From Chromatiaceae bacterium (GTDB lineage Bacteria > Pseudomonadota > Gammaproteobacteria > Chromatiales > Chromatiaceae), in assembly GCA_024235215.1 (NCBI GenBank), contig JACKMU010000001.1:496001-560000 (forward strand): a stretch of 64,000 nt of DNA, given 5' to 3'. A model generated the notes under the pieces. The model was not told the DNA's origin, ran no database searches, and worked only from the letters and a program-made list of their open reading frames with translations. Shown piece by piece: positions 8,603 to 18,613 of this stretch. Numbering within the stretch: position 1 is the stretch's first letter; each line of letters starts with the position of its first letter. A program made the translations under genes and the position numbers.

Positions 8603-10636
8603 GTGAACTTTTTGTTTGGCACCTTTGGGAAATCCCTGCTATTGGCGATGAGACGGTTCATCATCTCCCTCATGCAGCTGATGAAAGGTTCTGGCGAACA
8701 GACCTTCCCCTCCTTCCGGATGGGATCGATATGGTGGGGATACTTTCCGGTATTTCTGGTAGCGTTGCTGGGGCTTACCAATACCCTCTACTTCTTCCGT
8801 CAGGTATCCGATTGGGAGAGGCAACAGGTGACGACCAACTTCAACGCGGCGTCTCGGGATTGGGTTCTGGTCGTTCAGCGGGAGATCGAATTCGCTCTTG
8901 CCACTACCCGCGACATCGCCAGTTATTTTGAAGCCTCTCCTCGGGTCGGACGACGTGAGTTCCGCAAATTCGTAGAGCCTGCCATCAAACGTCACGCCGC
9001 TATCAAAGCGCTGCAATGGATTCCGGTCGTCAGCCGGGAGGAACGGGAAACATTTGAGCAGAGTTCGCGCCTTAGCTTCCCCCCTTACACCATCAGGCAG
9101 AAGGAGAGTTCGGGCGACATTGTGCCGGCCACCAACCGGGATATCTATCTGCCGGTACTCTACGTGCAGCCTTACCTGCAGAACAAGGATCTGCTCGGTT
9201 TGGACATGACCAGCGACCGTACCATCTTCGAGCTGTTGCTGCGCAGCGGTGACACCGGCGAGCTGCAGGTATCGGAACGGATCACCCTTGATGGAGAATC
9301 CGAGAAGCGCTTTGGATTCGTTGTGTCGGTTCCGGTCTATCAGTCGGATGAGGATCCGCCCGTCAGCGAAGAGGATGAATCAGCGGAAACCGAACCACGT
9401 GTCATTCGGGGATTCGCGGTAGGTATCTACAATATTGGTGATATCGTTGAGCTGGCGCTGCAGAACCTCAGTGTGGGTGGCATCGACATCCATTTCTCTG
9501 ATGAATCCAATAACACTTACCTCTACACCCACAAGTCACGCCTGCGCTCCGGGGATAACCAGGACGAAATCAAACATATGCCAAGTAGATTGGTCTACAG
9601 TCAGACGCTTGCGGTTGGCGGTCGCCAGTGGCGTGTGCTCTGTACACCAATTCCTGGCAGCTATCAGCCCGACGCCTGGAGCGGCTGGTTCGTGGTTGTG
9701 GGGGGACTTTCGTTCACTCTGCTGCTTACTACCTATGTCTCCAGTCTGGTGGGGCGTGCCAAGAAGGTGAAACAGCTGGTGGATCTGCGCACCGCGGAAT
9801 TGAGCAGCACCAACAGCGCACTGAATAATGAGATCAAGGAGAGAAAGGCCGCCGAACAACGCCTGACCGAGCTGAACGACCTGCTCGAATACCGGGTTGC
9901 CGTACGCAGCACCGAAGCGGAGCGCCGTGCCAAGGATCTGGAACAGTTTGCCTATGTGGCGTCACATGATCTGAAGGCGCCACTGCGGGCAATCGCCAAT
10001 CTGGCGGATTGGATCAGTGAGGATCTGGAGGAGAAACTCACCGAGGAGTCACGCGAACAGCTGGCTCTGCTGCAGGATCGCGTCCAGCGCATGAATGCGC
10101 TGATAGAAGGCCTGCTCGAATACTCCCGGGTAGGACGAATCGCGGGTGGCCACTCCCTGGTGGACACTCGCGAACTGCTGGAAGAGATCATTGACTCACT
10201 GTCACCTCCCAAAGGATTCACCGTCAAACTCGGGAACGACCTGCCGAAACTTCACACCGACAGGCTGCTGCTGGGGCAGGTCTTCTCCAATCTGATCAGC
10301 AACGGCCTGAAACACCATGGTGGAAAAAAGGGTCAGATCAAAGTCGAATGCCGGAAAATGCGACGCTTTTATGAGTTCTCGGTCGCTGACAATGGTGTTG
10401 GCATCCCCGCTGAATACCATAAAAAGGTTTTCATGATCTTTCAGACGCTGCAGGCCAAGGATTACGGCAGCAATACCGGAATCGGATTGGCACTGGTGAA
10501 AAAGATCGTGGAGGAGCAGGGCGGCTGGATCACACTGGAGTCGCAGCCGGGGAAAGGGGCCAAATTCCGCTTCACCTGGCCGGCTGAACCGGCTGCCAAA
10601 CCCGAAGCTGACGATGAGCTCATATTTCCGGTCTGA
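8603..10636 (+). CDS. CHASE-domain sensor histidine kinase
   Basis: 677 residues from a GTG at 8603; in-frame ATGs at residues 16, 24, 27 and 40 are alternatives, and none has a strong ribosome binding site. A membrane segment (about 45-65, FPVFLVALLGLTNTLYFF) leads into a periplasmic CHASE domain (IKALQWIPVVSREER). A second membrane segment lies at about 357-380 (FVVVGGLSFTLLLTTYV). A coiled coil follows, then a HisKA domain with the phosphorylated His in FAYVASHDLKAPLRAI (about 454). The ATPase domain has the N box VFSNLISNGLKHH (about 562), DNGVGIP and GIGLALVKKI. The HDLKAPLRAI style matches phytochrome-type kinases that pair with single-domain receivers; just such a receiver follows 126 bp downstream. 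The ligand is unknown. Confidence 0.88.
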   Translation: MNFLFGTFGKSLLLAMRRFIISLMQLMKGSGEQTFPSFRMGSIWWGYFPVFLVALLGLTNTLYFFRQVSDWERQQVTTNFNAASRDWVLVVQREIEFALATTRDIASYFEASPRVGRREFRKFVEPAIKRHAAIKALQWIPVVSREERETFEQSSRLSFPPYTIRQKESSGDIVPATNRDIYLPVLYVQPYLQNKDLLGLDMTSDRTIFELLLRSGDTGELQVSERITLDGESEKRFGFVVSVPVYQSDEDPPVSEEDESAETEPRVIRGFAVGIYNIGDIVELALQNLSVGGIDIHFSDESNNTYLYTHKSRLRSGDNQDEIKHMPSRLVYSQTLAVGGRQWRVLCTPIPGSYQPDAWSGWFVVVGGLSFTLLLTTYVSSLVGRAKKVKQLVDLRTAELSSTNSALNNEIKERKAAEQRLTELNDLLEYRVAVRSTEAERRAKDLEQFAYVASHDLKAPLRAIANLADWISEDLEEKLTEESREQLALLQDRVQRMNALIEGLLEYSRVGRIAGGHSLVDTRELLEEIIDSLSPPKGFTVKLGNDLPKLHTDRLLLGQVFSNLISNGLKHHGGKKGQIKVECRKMRRFYEFSVADNGVGIPAEYHKKVFMIFQTLQAKDYGSNTGIGLALVKKIVEEQGGWITLESQPGKGAKFRFTWPAEPAAKPEADDELIFPV

Positions 10637-10762
10637 GGCGTACCCCAATTATACCCATGCGATGTAAATAGTTTGAATCCGGCCAATTACTTAGATTAAA
10701 TTACACAGTTAGCGTGGAAGAAAAGATCCAAAACAGGGTTGTACCCTACCGGATAGACCGTT

Positions 10763-11176
10763 ATGCTGGATAGTGATGTAGGTATTATGTTGATCGAAGA
10801 CGACCGTGTCGACGTCATGACTGTGCAGCGGGCGTTTAAAAAAAATCGGATCAACAATCCACTGTACATAGCACGCACCGGGGTGGATGCGCTGGATATG
10901 CTGAAAGGCAACGGCCAGGAGAAGGTCGATCCACCACCAGGTCTGATACTGCTCGATCTCAACCTGCCACGCATGAGCGGTATCGAATTTCTGGAGAGAC
11001 TCCGTCAAGACCGGGAGTTACAAAACATCCGGATCATCGTACTGACCTCATCCAATGAACCGCGCGACAGAGAGGCCGCATTCAAATATGAGGTGGATGA
11101 CTATATCGTCAAACCCCACTCGTTCGAGGAGTTTAACCGGGTCATCGCCACAATCCTTGCCTGCTGGGATGATTGA
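10763..11176 (+). CDS. Single-domain response regulator, Rcp1-like
   Basis: 137 residues comprising only a receiver domain: acidic pocket IEDDRVD (about 10-16), phosphoacceptor Asp in LILLDLNLPRMSG, Thr/Ser in VLTSSNEPRD, and Lys in YIVKPHSF. The extended loop between beta-3 and helix 3 (GQEKVDPPPG) is typical of Rcp1-type receivers partnered with phytochrome-like kinases. It lacks an output domain, so it probably acts by protein contact. It lies directly downstream of the CHASE kinase; its stop overlaps the first possible start codon of the next gene, which suggests coupling to the efflux genes. Confidence 0.88.
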   Translation: MLDSDVGIMLIEDDRVDVMTVQRAFKKNRINNPLYIARTGVDALDMLKGNGQEKVDPPPGLILLDLNLPRMSGIEFLERLRQDRELQNIRIIVLTSSNEPRDREAAFKYEVDDYIVKPHSFEEFNRVIATILACWDD

Positions 11177-12483
11177 AGCCGGAGAATGAGCTAATTCGTT
11201 CCAGCCTCCCCATGGCGATGCGCAGGTATCTTCCTCTTCTGCTTACGTTGATCTTTCTGAGCGCCACCCTCTATCTGATCTATTTCAAGCCGAAGGTCAA
11301 TAAGCGCTCTGACGAGCCAACCCCCATTGTATCGGTGGAGACGCTGCAGCTGCAGGCGCGCGACTATCTGATCGTGATTGAATCCTTTGGCCGGGTGGCG
11401 CCGCGCACCCAGGGACAGCTGATTGCCCAGGTTTCCGGACAGATAGTCGCGGTGAATCCGAATTTTCGTGATGGTGGTTTCTTTCAGAAAGGTGAGGTTC
11501 TGATCGAGCTCGATGCGCGCGACTACCGGATTGAGGTTGAGATCGCCGCGGCTGAACTGGCCAATGCCAAAGTCAAGTATGCCGAAGAACAGGTACTCTC
11601 CAAACAAGCTATAGCAGACCGCAAATCACTGCCCAACAAAGCCGCCATCTCCGACTTTGCACTGCACCTTCCACAGCTGGAAGCAGCCAAGGCGCAGGTA
11701 GCCGCAGCCAACGCCAAGCTGGAGCAAGCGACAATCAATGTAGAGAGAACCCGGATCCGGGCACCTTACTCAGGCCGCATTCTGACAAAAAGCGTGGATA
11801 TCGGCGAAGTGGTCACTGCCAATACCAGCCTTGCCGCGATCTATGCGACAGACCAGGTGGAGATCCGGCTCCCGGTAAAGAATAGCGAACTCGCTTTTCT
11901 CGATCTGCCCGAGCAATATGCGTCGGGTGGGCTCGACCTGGAGAAGTTTCCGGCGGTAACAATCAGCAATCGATTGGGGACAGCACTGGAACAGTGGCCC
12001 GCCAGACTGGTCAGCACCGCCGGTGCCATCGACGAACAGAGTCAGCAACTGCATGTCACCGCTCGCATCGAGCACCCCTACCAGCACGACTCCAGCAACC
12101 GACGCCCGCTGAAGATAGGCCAGTATGTCAGCGCTGCGATCGAGGGTATAACCCTGCGAAACGCACTGGTCATTCCCAACGCAGTGCTCTACCAGGGGAG
12201 CTATGTCTACCTGTTCGCGGATGGTGTGCTTCAGCGGCGCGAGGTGGAAATCGCCTGGCAGAACCAAGACGAAGCGTTGGTCAGTTATGGCCTCGCGGCA
12301 GGAGAGCAACTGGTATTGACTCCACTTGGCCAGGTAAGCAGTGGCACTCGGGTGAAACTGCTGCAGGAGAGCAGGGGTGAGCGGCCGTTCGCCCGTACGG
12401 GTGGGGGAAAACAATTGCTCGATCAGGGCGAGCAGCCGCTCGCACCTGCTGCGCCGGATGAACAGCATGGAAAATCAGGATGA
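11173..12483 (+). CDS. RND efflux periplasmic adaptor (membrane fusion protein)
   Basis: 436 residues if started at the TTG at 11173, which overlaps the stop of the receiver gene; an ATG at 11212 (residue 14, MAMRRYLPLLL) is equally credible and sits just before the N-terminal membrane anchor (about residues 17-37). The protein has the usual HlyD/AcrA order: beta-barrel start, half-lipoyl motif, a long alpha-hairpin (about 115-195, rich in A, E, K and Q), the second half-lipoyl motif (RIRAPYSGRILTKSVDIGEV), beta-barrel and membrane-proximal domain. It bridges the inner-membrane pump to an outer-membrane channel. The last four bases (ATGA) overlap the pump gene. No TolC-like gene is present in the window. 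Confidence 0.9.
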   Translation: MKPENELIRSSLPMAMRRYLPLLLTLIFLSATLYLIYFKPKVNKRSDEPTPIVSVETLQLQARDYLIVIESFGRVAPRTQGQLIAQVSGQIVAVNPNFRDGGFFQKGEVLIELDARDYRIEVEIAAAELANAKVKYAEEQVLSKQAIADRKSLPNKAAISDFALHLPQLEAAKAQVAAANAKLEQATINVERTRIRAPYSGRILTKSVDIGEVVTANTSLAAIYATDQVEIRLPVKNSELAFLDLPEQYASGGLDLEKFPAVTISNRLGTALEQWPARLVSTAGAIDEQSQQLHVTARIEHPYQHDSSNRRPLKIGQYVSAAIEGITLRNALVIPNAVLYQGSYVYLFADGVLQRREVEIAWQNQDEALVSYGLAAGEQLVLTPLGQVSSGTRVKLLQESRGERPFARTGGGKQLLDQGEQPLAPAAPDEQHGKSG

Positions 12484-15400
12484 TCGCCTGGTTCGCTCGC
12501 AATCATGTCGCCGCGAACCTGCTGATGGTGACGCTGCTGATCGTAGGACTGTTCTCTCTCTTCAATCGGATTCCGCTGGAGGTGTTCCCGACGCTGGACC
12601 CACAGCAGATCAACGTCACCATCACCCTGCGCGGTGCGACGCCGGAGGACGTTGAGCAGAGCATCGCGATCCTGGTCGAAGAGGCGGTGCAGGACCTTGA
12701 AGGTATTGAGCAGATCACCAGCCGTTCTGCGGAAGGGAGCGCCTCGATCGGCATCGAGGTGGATTCCGCACACGACCCGCGTGAGTTGCTCGCGGATATC
12801 AAGAGCCGCGTCGATGCGATCAACAACCTGCCGGTCGAGGCTGAAAAACCGGTGATCAGTCTGGAAACCCGGCGACGCGAGGTGATCTCCGTCGCCGTTG
12901 CCGGCCCCTATCCGGAAAAGGAGATACGTCAGCAGGCTGAGCGAGTGCGCGATGATCTGTTAAGTATGGCAGGTATCACCCAGGTCGTGCTCGATTCGGT
13001 GCGTCCCTATGAAATAGCGATCGAAGTCTCGGAAGCGCGCCTGCGCCAATATGGCATCAGCCTGCGCCAGGTGGCCGAAACCATCGCCAAGAGTGCGCAG
13101 GATCTCTCGGCTGGAAACATCAAGGCTGAGGGCGGGGAGATTCTGATCAGCTCCAAGGGGAAAGCTTACAGCCGTGATCAGTTCGACAATATCGTCCTAC
13201 TGACTGATGCTGACGGCAACCGGGTCCAGGTGAAGGATCTGGCCAGAGTCAGCGACGGCTTCGAAGAGAATCCACTGCGCAGCCGCTTCAACGGCCAGAT
13301 GGCGGCATTCATAGACGTCTACCGGGTAGGCGACCAGAGCGCGATCGATATCGCCGACAAAGTGAGCGCCTACGTCGATGCCCACCAGTCCGGCTTGCCT
13401 GCCGATGTGATCATGACCACCTGGCGCGACCGCTCCAAAATCGTAAAGAAACGGCTGCAGACGCTGAGTAACAATGCGCTGCAGGGCAGCGCTCTGGTGT
13501 TTCTGTTGTTGACCCTGTTCCTGCGGCCCTCCATCGCCTTCTGGGTGTTTATCGGCATCCCGGTCAGCTTCATGGGTGCGTTCATGGCGATGCCCTTCTT
13601 TGGAGTCACCCTGAATATTTTCAGCCTGTTCGCTTTTCTGCTGGTGCTGGGTATCGTGGTGGATGACGCCATCGTCACTGGAGAAAACGTCTACAACCAT
13701 CTGCGTCATGCCGAGAGCGGTCTGCAGGCGGCAATCAACGGCACCCGTGAGGTGGCGGTGCCGGTCACTTTCGGGGTGCTGACCACCATCGCTGCATTTC
13801 TTCCGCTCGCTTTCATCGAGGGTCAGAGAGGGCTGCTCTTCGCCCAGATTCCAGTTGTTGTGATACCTATCCTGCTCCTCTCGCTGGTGGAGTCCAAATT
13901 CGTGCTGCCGGCACATCTGAAACATGTCAGGTTACGCGGCGGACAGCCCGGCAAACGGCGGCTGGAACAGCTGCAGGAGAGGTTTGCGGACGGGTTCGAA
14001 AAGCTGGTGCTCAAACACTACCAACCGTTGCTTCGCTTCGCGCTGGAGAACCGGCTGGCCACGCTGATCTTCTTCTCCGGTATTCTGATTCTGATGCTGG
14101 CCCTGATTTTAAACGGCTGGACCCGCTTCACCTTCTGGCCGCGGGTGCAGAGCGAAGTGGCCAGGGCGACGTTGAGTATGCCGACTGGCACCAACTTCGA
14201 GGTAACTGACAGATTCATTCAACGGATTGCCGATGCCGCCTTCGAGCTGAAGCAGCGCTATCGTGACAGAGAAGGGCTGGATGTGATCCTCAACATCCAG
14301 TCCACCACGGGATTAGGGGGGCGCACCTCCGGATCGCATACCGGGCGGGTAATGTTCGAGATCGTCCCACCTGAGGAGCGTCAATCGCAGGTCACCAGCT
14401 CACAACTGGTGCGCGAATGGCGAGAGATGATCGGCTTGGTACCCGGTGCCGAGTCGCTCACCTTCAGAGCAGAGATCGGCCGCATCACAGATCCGATCGA
14501 TATCCAGTTTTCCGGGAACGATTTTGCCACCCTGTCAGAGGTGGCGGACAAGATGAAAGCGCAGCTGCAGCGCTATCCGGCGGTTTTCGATATCGAAGAC
14601 AGCCTCTCCGACGGCAAGGAAGAACTGCAGATCGAACTGAAACCTGAGGCTTACGCGCTGGGTCTCACTCGCAGCGATATCCTGAACCAGATCAGGCATG
14701 CCTTTTATGGCTTTCAGGTGCAGCGCATTCAGCGCGGACGGGACGACGTCAGAGTGATGGTGCGTTATCCAATCGACGAAAGAAGCTCGATAGCCAATCT
14801 CGCCGATCAACGCATCAGTAACGGCAGCGGCCAGAGCGTTCCTCTGAGTCAGGTGGTGGAGTTGCGCGCCGGAAAAAGTCCGGTCTCGATCATCCGTATC
14901 GACCGCTACCGCACGGTCAAGGTGACCGCGGATGTCAACAAGAGCAATGCCAACATGACACTGATCAACTCGGAACTGAGCGAGTTTCTCGATCAGCTGA
15001 TGCTGCACTACCCGGGTATACGCTACGAATTCGGCGGTGAAGCGAAAGAGCAGCGCGAGTCGTTCGGCTCCATGGGGATAGGGCTGTTGATCATGCTGTT
15101 CGTCATCTACGCGCTGCTGGCGATTCCGTTCCGATCCTATGCGCAGCCGTTAATCGTGATGTCGATCATTCCGTTCGGTGCGATAGGCGCTCTGGGAGGC
15201 CATTGGTTGATGAACATGGATCTGACCATGCTCAGCATGCTGGGCATGATGGCGTTGGTCGGCGTGGTGGTGAACGACAGTCTGGTGCTGGTCGACTTCA
15301 TCAACAAATATCAGGCGAGCATGGGTCTGAAGGAGGCGATACTCCACGCTGGTGTAGTCCGCTTCAGACCGGTGATGCTCACCTCACTGACGACCTTCAT

Positions 15401-15614
15401 CGGCATCATGCCGTTGCTGTTCGAGCAGTCGACACAGGCCCAGTTTCTGATACCCATGGCGGTCTCGCTCGGCTTCGGCGTCCTTTTCGCAACCTTTATC
15501 ACGCTGTTGCTGGTGCCAGTAAATTATCTCCTGGTGGAGAACGCCAGAGCCACTTACGGCCGGTTAACGCATTCCGGCAAACCAAAGCGCGCAGACCCGC
15601 AAGCCACCCACTGA
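12480..15614 (+). CDS. RND efflux transporter permease
   Basis: 1,044 residues, full length for an RND pump: N-terminal membrane helix (HVAANLLMVTLLIVGLF), first periplasmic loop (about 35-330), six-helix block, second periplasmic loop (about 560-860), final six-helix block. The proton-relay Asp pair is present in LGIVVDDAIVTGENVYNHL (TM4). In TM10 the AcrB lysine is replaced: the segment reads LVGVVVNDSLVLVDFIN. This ND version is seen in a subgroup of HAE pumps other than AcrB, so a narrow or unknown substrate range should be assumed. It is translationally coupled to the adaptor by an ATGA overlap. Drug, lipid or metal export cannot be told apart from sequence alone; the metal-pump methionine ladder of CusA was not noticed. 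Confidence 0.92.
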   Translation: MIAWFARNHVAANLLMVTLLIVGLFSLFNRIPLEVFPTLDPQQINVTITLRGATPEDVEQSIAILVEEAVQDLEGIEQITSRSAEGSASIGIEVDSAHDPRELLADIKSRVDAINNLPVEAEKPVISLETRRREVISVAVAGPYPEKEIRQQAERVRDDLLSMAGITQVVLDSVRPYEIAIEVSEARLRQYGISLRQVAETIAKSAQDLSAGNIKAEGGEILISSKGKAYSRDQFDNIVLLTDADGNRVQVKDLARVSDGFEENPLRSRFNGQMAAFIDVYRVGDQSAIDIADKVSAYVDAHQSGLPADVIMTTWRDRSKIVKKRLQTLSNNALQGSALVFLLLTLFLRPSIAFWVFIGIPVSFMGAFMAMPFFGVTLNIFSLFAFLLVLGIVVDDAIVTGENVYNHLRHAESGLQAAINGTREVAVPVTFGVLTTIAAFLPLAFIEGQRGLLFAQIPVVVIPILLLSLVESKFVLPAHLKHVRLRGGQPGKRRLEQLQERFADGFEKLVLKHYQPLLRFALENRLATLIFFSGILILMLALILNGWTRFTFWPRVQSEVARATLSMPTGTNFEVTDRFIQRIADAAFELKQRYRDREGLDVILNIQSTTGLGGRTSGSHTGRVMFEIVPPEERQSQVTSSQLVREWREMIGLVPGAESLTFRAEIGRITDPIDIQFSGNDFATLSEVADKMKAQLQRYPAVFDIEDSLSDGKEELQIELKPEAYALGLTRSDILNQIRHAFYGFQVQRIQRGRDDVRVMVRYPIDERSSIANLADQRISNGSGQSVPLSQVVELRAGKSPVSIIRIDRYRTVKVTADVNKSNANMTLINSELSEFLDQLMLHYPGIRYEFGGEAKEQRESFGSMGIGLLIMLFVIYALLAIPFRSYAQPLIVMSIIPFGAIGALGGHWLMNMDLTMLSMLGMMALVGVVVNDSLVLVDFINKYQASMGLKEAILHAGVVRFRPVMLTSLTTFIGIMPLLFEQSTQAQFLIPMAVSLGFGVLFATFITLLLVPVNYLLVENARATYGRLTHSGKPKRADPQATH

Positions 15615-16132
15615 CTCAGCAACTCTGCAGCCCGTCCAGGCCACCAACTCCATCTGGAAGAGCGACACTACACCGATCCGACAGGGTGTCGGATCGGAAC
15701 CGGCGTACCTACCAGCGGACTGGAATCCAACACAGATGAATATAAATTTTCCTTGCTCGTTCCGAAAGCCGCCATGTGATACAGCTTTTTCCTGCTTGAC
15801 ACCACACTCCTTTCAGCACCGCAAGCACATCTGTTTTGCTGCCAGCTATCCTGCTTTGGCATCGAGCGCAAGTGACCCGGAATATCGGGGTAGCCGATCG
15901 TTTTCCAGGTCACGGACAAACGCCTGCGTGGATCCAATCCATAGAAAAATCTTGGCCATTCATCAGCACAGGGATCGTTTCGCCCGTTTGTGATCGTGCT
16001 ATATTCTCTATCCGATTTTCACGAGTCGAACTAAGCTTTTCGGTTCACAACATTCATTGAATGTGTGCACATGCCAACTGAATCGATCTCTCTTCAGCTG
16101 GCTGGAATGTCGTAACCTCCAGGGAGAAGAAC
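15615..16132. other. Intergenic region with hairpin between RND genes and phosphoribulokinase
   Basis: About 520 bp without a supported gene. It holds the perfect hairpin at 15673-15697. The 3' half should carry the promoter for the phosphoribulokinase gene, since AT content rises at 15990-16060. A GGGAG ribosome binding site sits at about 16121. Confidence 0.45.
15673..15697. terminator. Strong GC-rich hairpin after the RND operon
   Basis: CCGATCCGACA (15673-15683) and TGTCGGATCGG (15687-15697) are exact complements with a three-base GGG loop, 58 bp after the pump stop. The 11-bp stem is well placed to end the operon, but no U-tract follows, so it may only stabilise the 3' end. Confidence 0.55.
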
Positions 16133-17005
16133 ATGTCCGTACAGAATCCGATTATTGCGGTAACTGGCTCTTCGGGCGCAGGAACAACCACGGTCAAGCG
16201 CGCGTTCGAGCATATTTTTTACCGTGATGGAATAAGACCTGCCGTCATCGAGGGAGACAGCTTCCACTGTTACGACCGGGCAGCGATGCGCAAAAAGATC
16301 ACCGAAGGACTGAGCCACTTCGGCCCGGATGCGAACTGCTTCGACAAGCTTGAAGAGTTGTTTCGCACTTATGGTGAATCCGGCACAGGTATGAAACGCT
16401 ACTATCTCCACAGCCAGGAAGAGGCGGAAGAGCACAATGCCCGTCTGGGCACCGAGAAAAAGGCAGGTGAATTTACCCCTTGGGAGGAGATTGAGACAAA
16501 TACCGATCTGCTCTTCTACGAAGGCCTGCATGGACTGGCGGTGACCGACAAGTACAACATCGCCCAACACGTCGATCTCGGAGTGGGCGTGGTACCCATC
16601 GTCAATCTGGAGTGGATTCAAAAGATCTTTCGCGACAACGCTGAACGCGGCTACAGCGAGGAGGCGATTGTCGATACGATCCTGCGGCGTATGCCCGACT
16701 ACATCAACCATATCACGCCACAGTTCTCACGCACCGACATCAACTTCCAGCGAGTGCCGACAGTGGATACCTCCAATCCCTTTATCGCGCGTGACATCCC
16801 CACTCCGGATGAGAGTTTCGTGGTCATCCGCTTCCGCGATCCGAAAAAGTTCAGTATCGACTTCCCTTACCTGCTGGCGATGCTCGAAGGCGCTTTCATG
16901 TCACGGCGCAACTCGCTCGTGGTTCCCGGGGGGAAAATGGGCTTTGCAATGGAGATTATCCTACAACCCATCATCGAAAAGATGATGGGGAAGGCGAACA
17001 CCTGA
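16133..17005 (+). CDS. cbbP: Phosphoribulokinase (class I, bacterial)
   Basis: 290 residues, normal for the proteobacterial enzyme. It phosphorylates ribulose 5-phosphate to ribulose 1,5-bisphosphate, the step of the Calvin-Benson cycle that feeds RuBisCO. Walker A is GSSGAGTTT (about 12-20); the catalytic-base region is EGDSFHCYD (about 41-49); later conserved segments include YEGLHGLAV, VVPIVNLEWIQKI and RRNSLVVPGGKMGFAMEI. The ATG at 16133 follows a good GGGAG site. It is monocistronic here with no other cbb gene adjacent, as is common when RuBisCO lies elsewhere. This gene is the main evidence for autotrophy in the window. Confidence 0.96.
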   Translation: MSVQNPIIAVTGSSGAGTTTVKRAFEHIFYRDGIRPAVIEGDSFHCYDRAAMRKKITEGLSHFGPDANCFDKLEELFRTYGESGTGMKRYYLHSQEEAEEHNARLGTEKKAGEFTPWEEIETNTDLLFYEGLHGLAVTDKYNIAQHVDLGVGVVPIVNLEWIQKIFRDNAERGYSEEAIVDTILRRMPDYINHITPQFSRTDINFQRVPTVDTSNPFIARDIPTPDESFVVIRFRDPKKFSIDFPYLLAMLEGAFMSRRNSLVVPGGKMGFAMEIILQPIIEKMMGKANT

Positions 17006-17125
17006 TCATTGGATCAACGCCAATCCGGCTTGAGGGAGCAGGCAGCGTTCCGATTGATAGGGTCGATGGTGCGCTGGTTCAAAACGGGATAACGGTTCAG
17101 GCCACTGCGGCCCATTCCAGCGCAA

Positions 17126-18511
17126 TCACGGAGTGAGCGGCAGGGTCCGGCCGTTAACTATCAGAGATCCGGAAGAGAGAGACGCGACTACTACCAGATC
17201 CCCTCCTTCGCGTGTCAGAAATTGCTGCGATAGCCAGTTATTCAGCTGCTCATCCACCTGAAGTTCAACCAGTTCCTGCAATTGATCCTGATCCAGTTCA
17301 GGCACCGCTCCTCCCTGCTCCATCGACTCCGCGAGCTGCTGTTCCAGCAGGAGATTAGTCCGTGCTTTCAGCATCATCCGCAGCAGCTCCTCAGGTATAC
17401 TCAGTGACATGGTGGCATCGAGTTTACTGACCAGCAGCGTAATATTGGCAAGGTCGAGCAAACTCAACCCTTTGCTGCGCAGGCTGAGTTCGCCCTGCAG
17501 TGTGCCCTGTGGAGTAACCAGCCGCAGCGGCGCAATTTTCAATTCCGGATCGTTCTGTAACAGTTCACCGGCGAAGTTGGTTGCCACGCCCATCAACGCC
17601 AGGGAACGCGCTGCATCGGAGAGCTTCTGATCCCTGATCTCTTCGGTCTCCCGCTGCAATCGCTGCAGTACCGGAGCGGAAAGCCGGTTCAGCTCGATCT
17701 GTAACTGCCCGGGTCCGTAGACTGCTCTGCCTGCTTCCAACTTTTCAAAGGCGTAACTGACGACTGTGGATACCTGATCGGAGCGTTCCGAACTGTTCAG
17801 TTGGATAGATGGCTGGTACAAACCGACCTGTTCCCCGCCCTCCAACTCTCCCAGCGCCAGCTGCTGCGCACTGAATTCCGCACTGCCCAACATCAACCCG
17901 CTGCTGCCTGTCGCAAAGTTAGAGATCACCTGAGCCCCGGTCAAATTGACCGATCTGTTTCCAGTGTTGCCGACAACCAGTTGTTTCAGTAACAAACGGA
18001 TATCCAGCGCCCCTCGTTCCACGTCGAACCCTATTTCGCCGGAGAGTCCGCCAAAGGAGAGATCGGGGCGCCCCATTGATCCGGCGATCTCAGCGGCAGG
18101 CAGATCAATTGAGGTACGCCCACTACCATTGAAATCGATAGTCGTATTTACACTGTCCGGATACCCGGGCGGAAAAATTGCCTGATCCGCAAACTTCAAA
18201 TGGCTCTCGGCTTCGGCCAATCCCACACCGCTGGGGAGAAGCGGACCGTGGGTCACGGTGCTGACGAGGGTCAACTGCAACCCTTCCGATGTATCGATTG
18301 CTGCCTCATCGGGCAAAGCGAACCGGAGACGTGTCTCCGCGTCGGAGACAAACCAACCACGCTGATAACGGTGGGAGATGACTTTGGCGCCACTGTGCTG
18401 AATCCGCTCTATCATCATCTGGTAGTGCGTCTCTGCTCTGAAACCGATGATTGCCGGAGTCCCCAATACCAGTGCCAGCACAATCAGCGTCAAAACAGCA
18501 ATTTTTTTCAT
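17126..18511 (-). CDS. DUF945 (YdgA-like) family protein
   Basis: 461 residues. It has a single N-terminal membrane anchor or signal (KKIAVLTLIVLALVLGTPAI) followed by the family signature region (GFRAETHYQMMIERIQ, then ISHRYQRGWFVSDAETRL). The rest is a beta-rich periplasmic body. Similar to the E. coli YdgA/YihF family of unclear function, which some annotations link to the cell envelope. It is a single gene lying 102 bp beyond the dxs stop, on the same strand, and convergent with the phosphoribulokinase gene. Confidence 0.8.
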   Translation of the reverse strand: MKKIAVLTLIVLALVLGTPAIIGFRAETHYQMMIERIQHSGAKVISHRYQRGWFVSDAETRLRFALPDEAAIDTSEGLQLTLVSTVTHGPLLPSGVGLAEAESHLKFADQAIFPPGYPDSVNTTIDFNGSGRTSIDLPAAEIAGSMGRPDLSFGGLSGEIGFDVERGALDIRLLLKQLVVGNTGNRSVNLTGAQVISNFATGSSGLMLGSAEFSAQQLALGELEGGEQVGLYQPSIQLNSSERSDQVSTVVSYAFEKLEAGRAVYGPGQLQIELNRLSAPVLQRLQRETEEIRDQKLSDAARSLALMGVATNFAGELLQNDPELKIAPLRLVTPQGTLQGELSLRSKGLSLLDLANITLLVSKLDATMSLSIPEELLRMMLKARTNLLLEQQLAESMEQGGAVPELDQDQLQELVELQVDEQLNNWLSQQFLTREGGDLVVVASLSSGSLIVNGRTLPLTP

Positions 18512-18613
18512 GTAGCGTGTCGTCTTGCGAAGTGAATGGAGTGTTGATCGAAGCGGGGATGGAGTCGGCGCTTGTCAGTGGCAGGATAGTCGGTGGACTG
18601 AACAGTAGTGTGC

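Noticed and set aside
16133..17005. Reading the kinase as uridine kinase
   Set aside because: Length, the EGDSFHCYD region and the VVPGGKMGF segment fit phosphoribulokinase, not uridine kinase.
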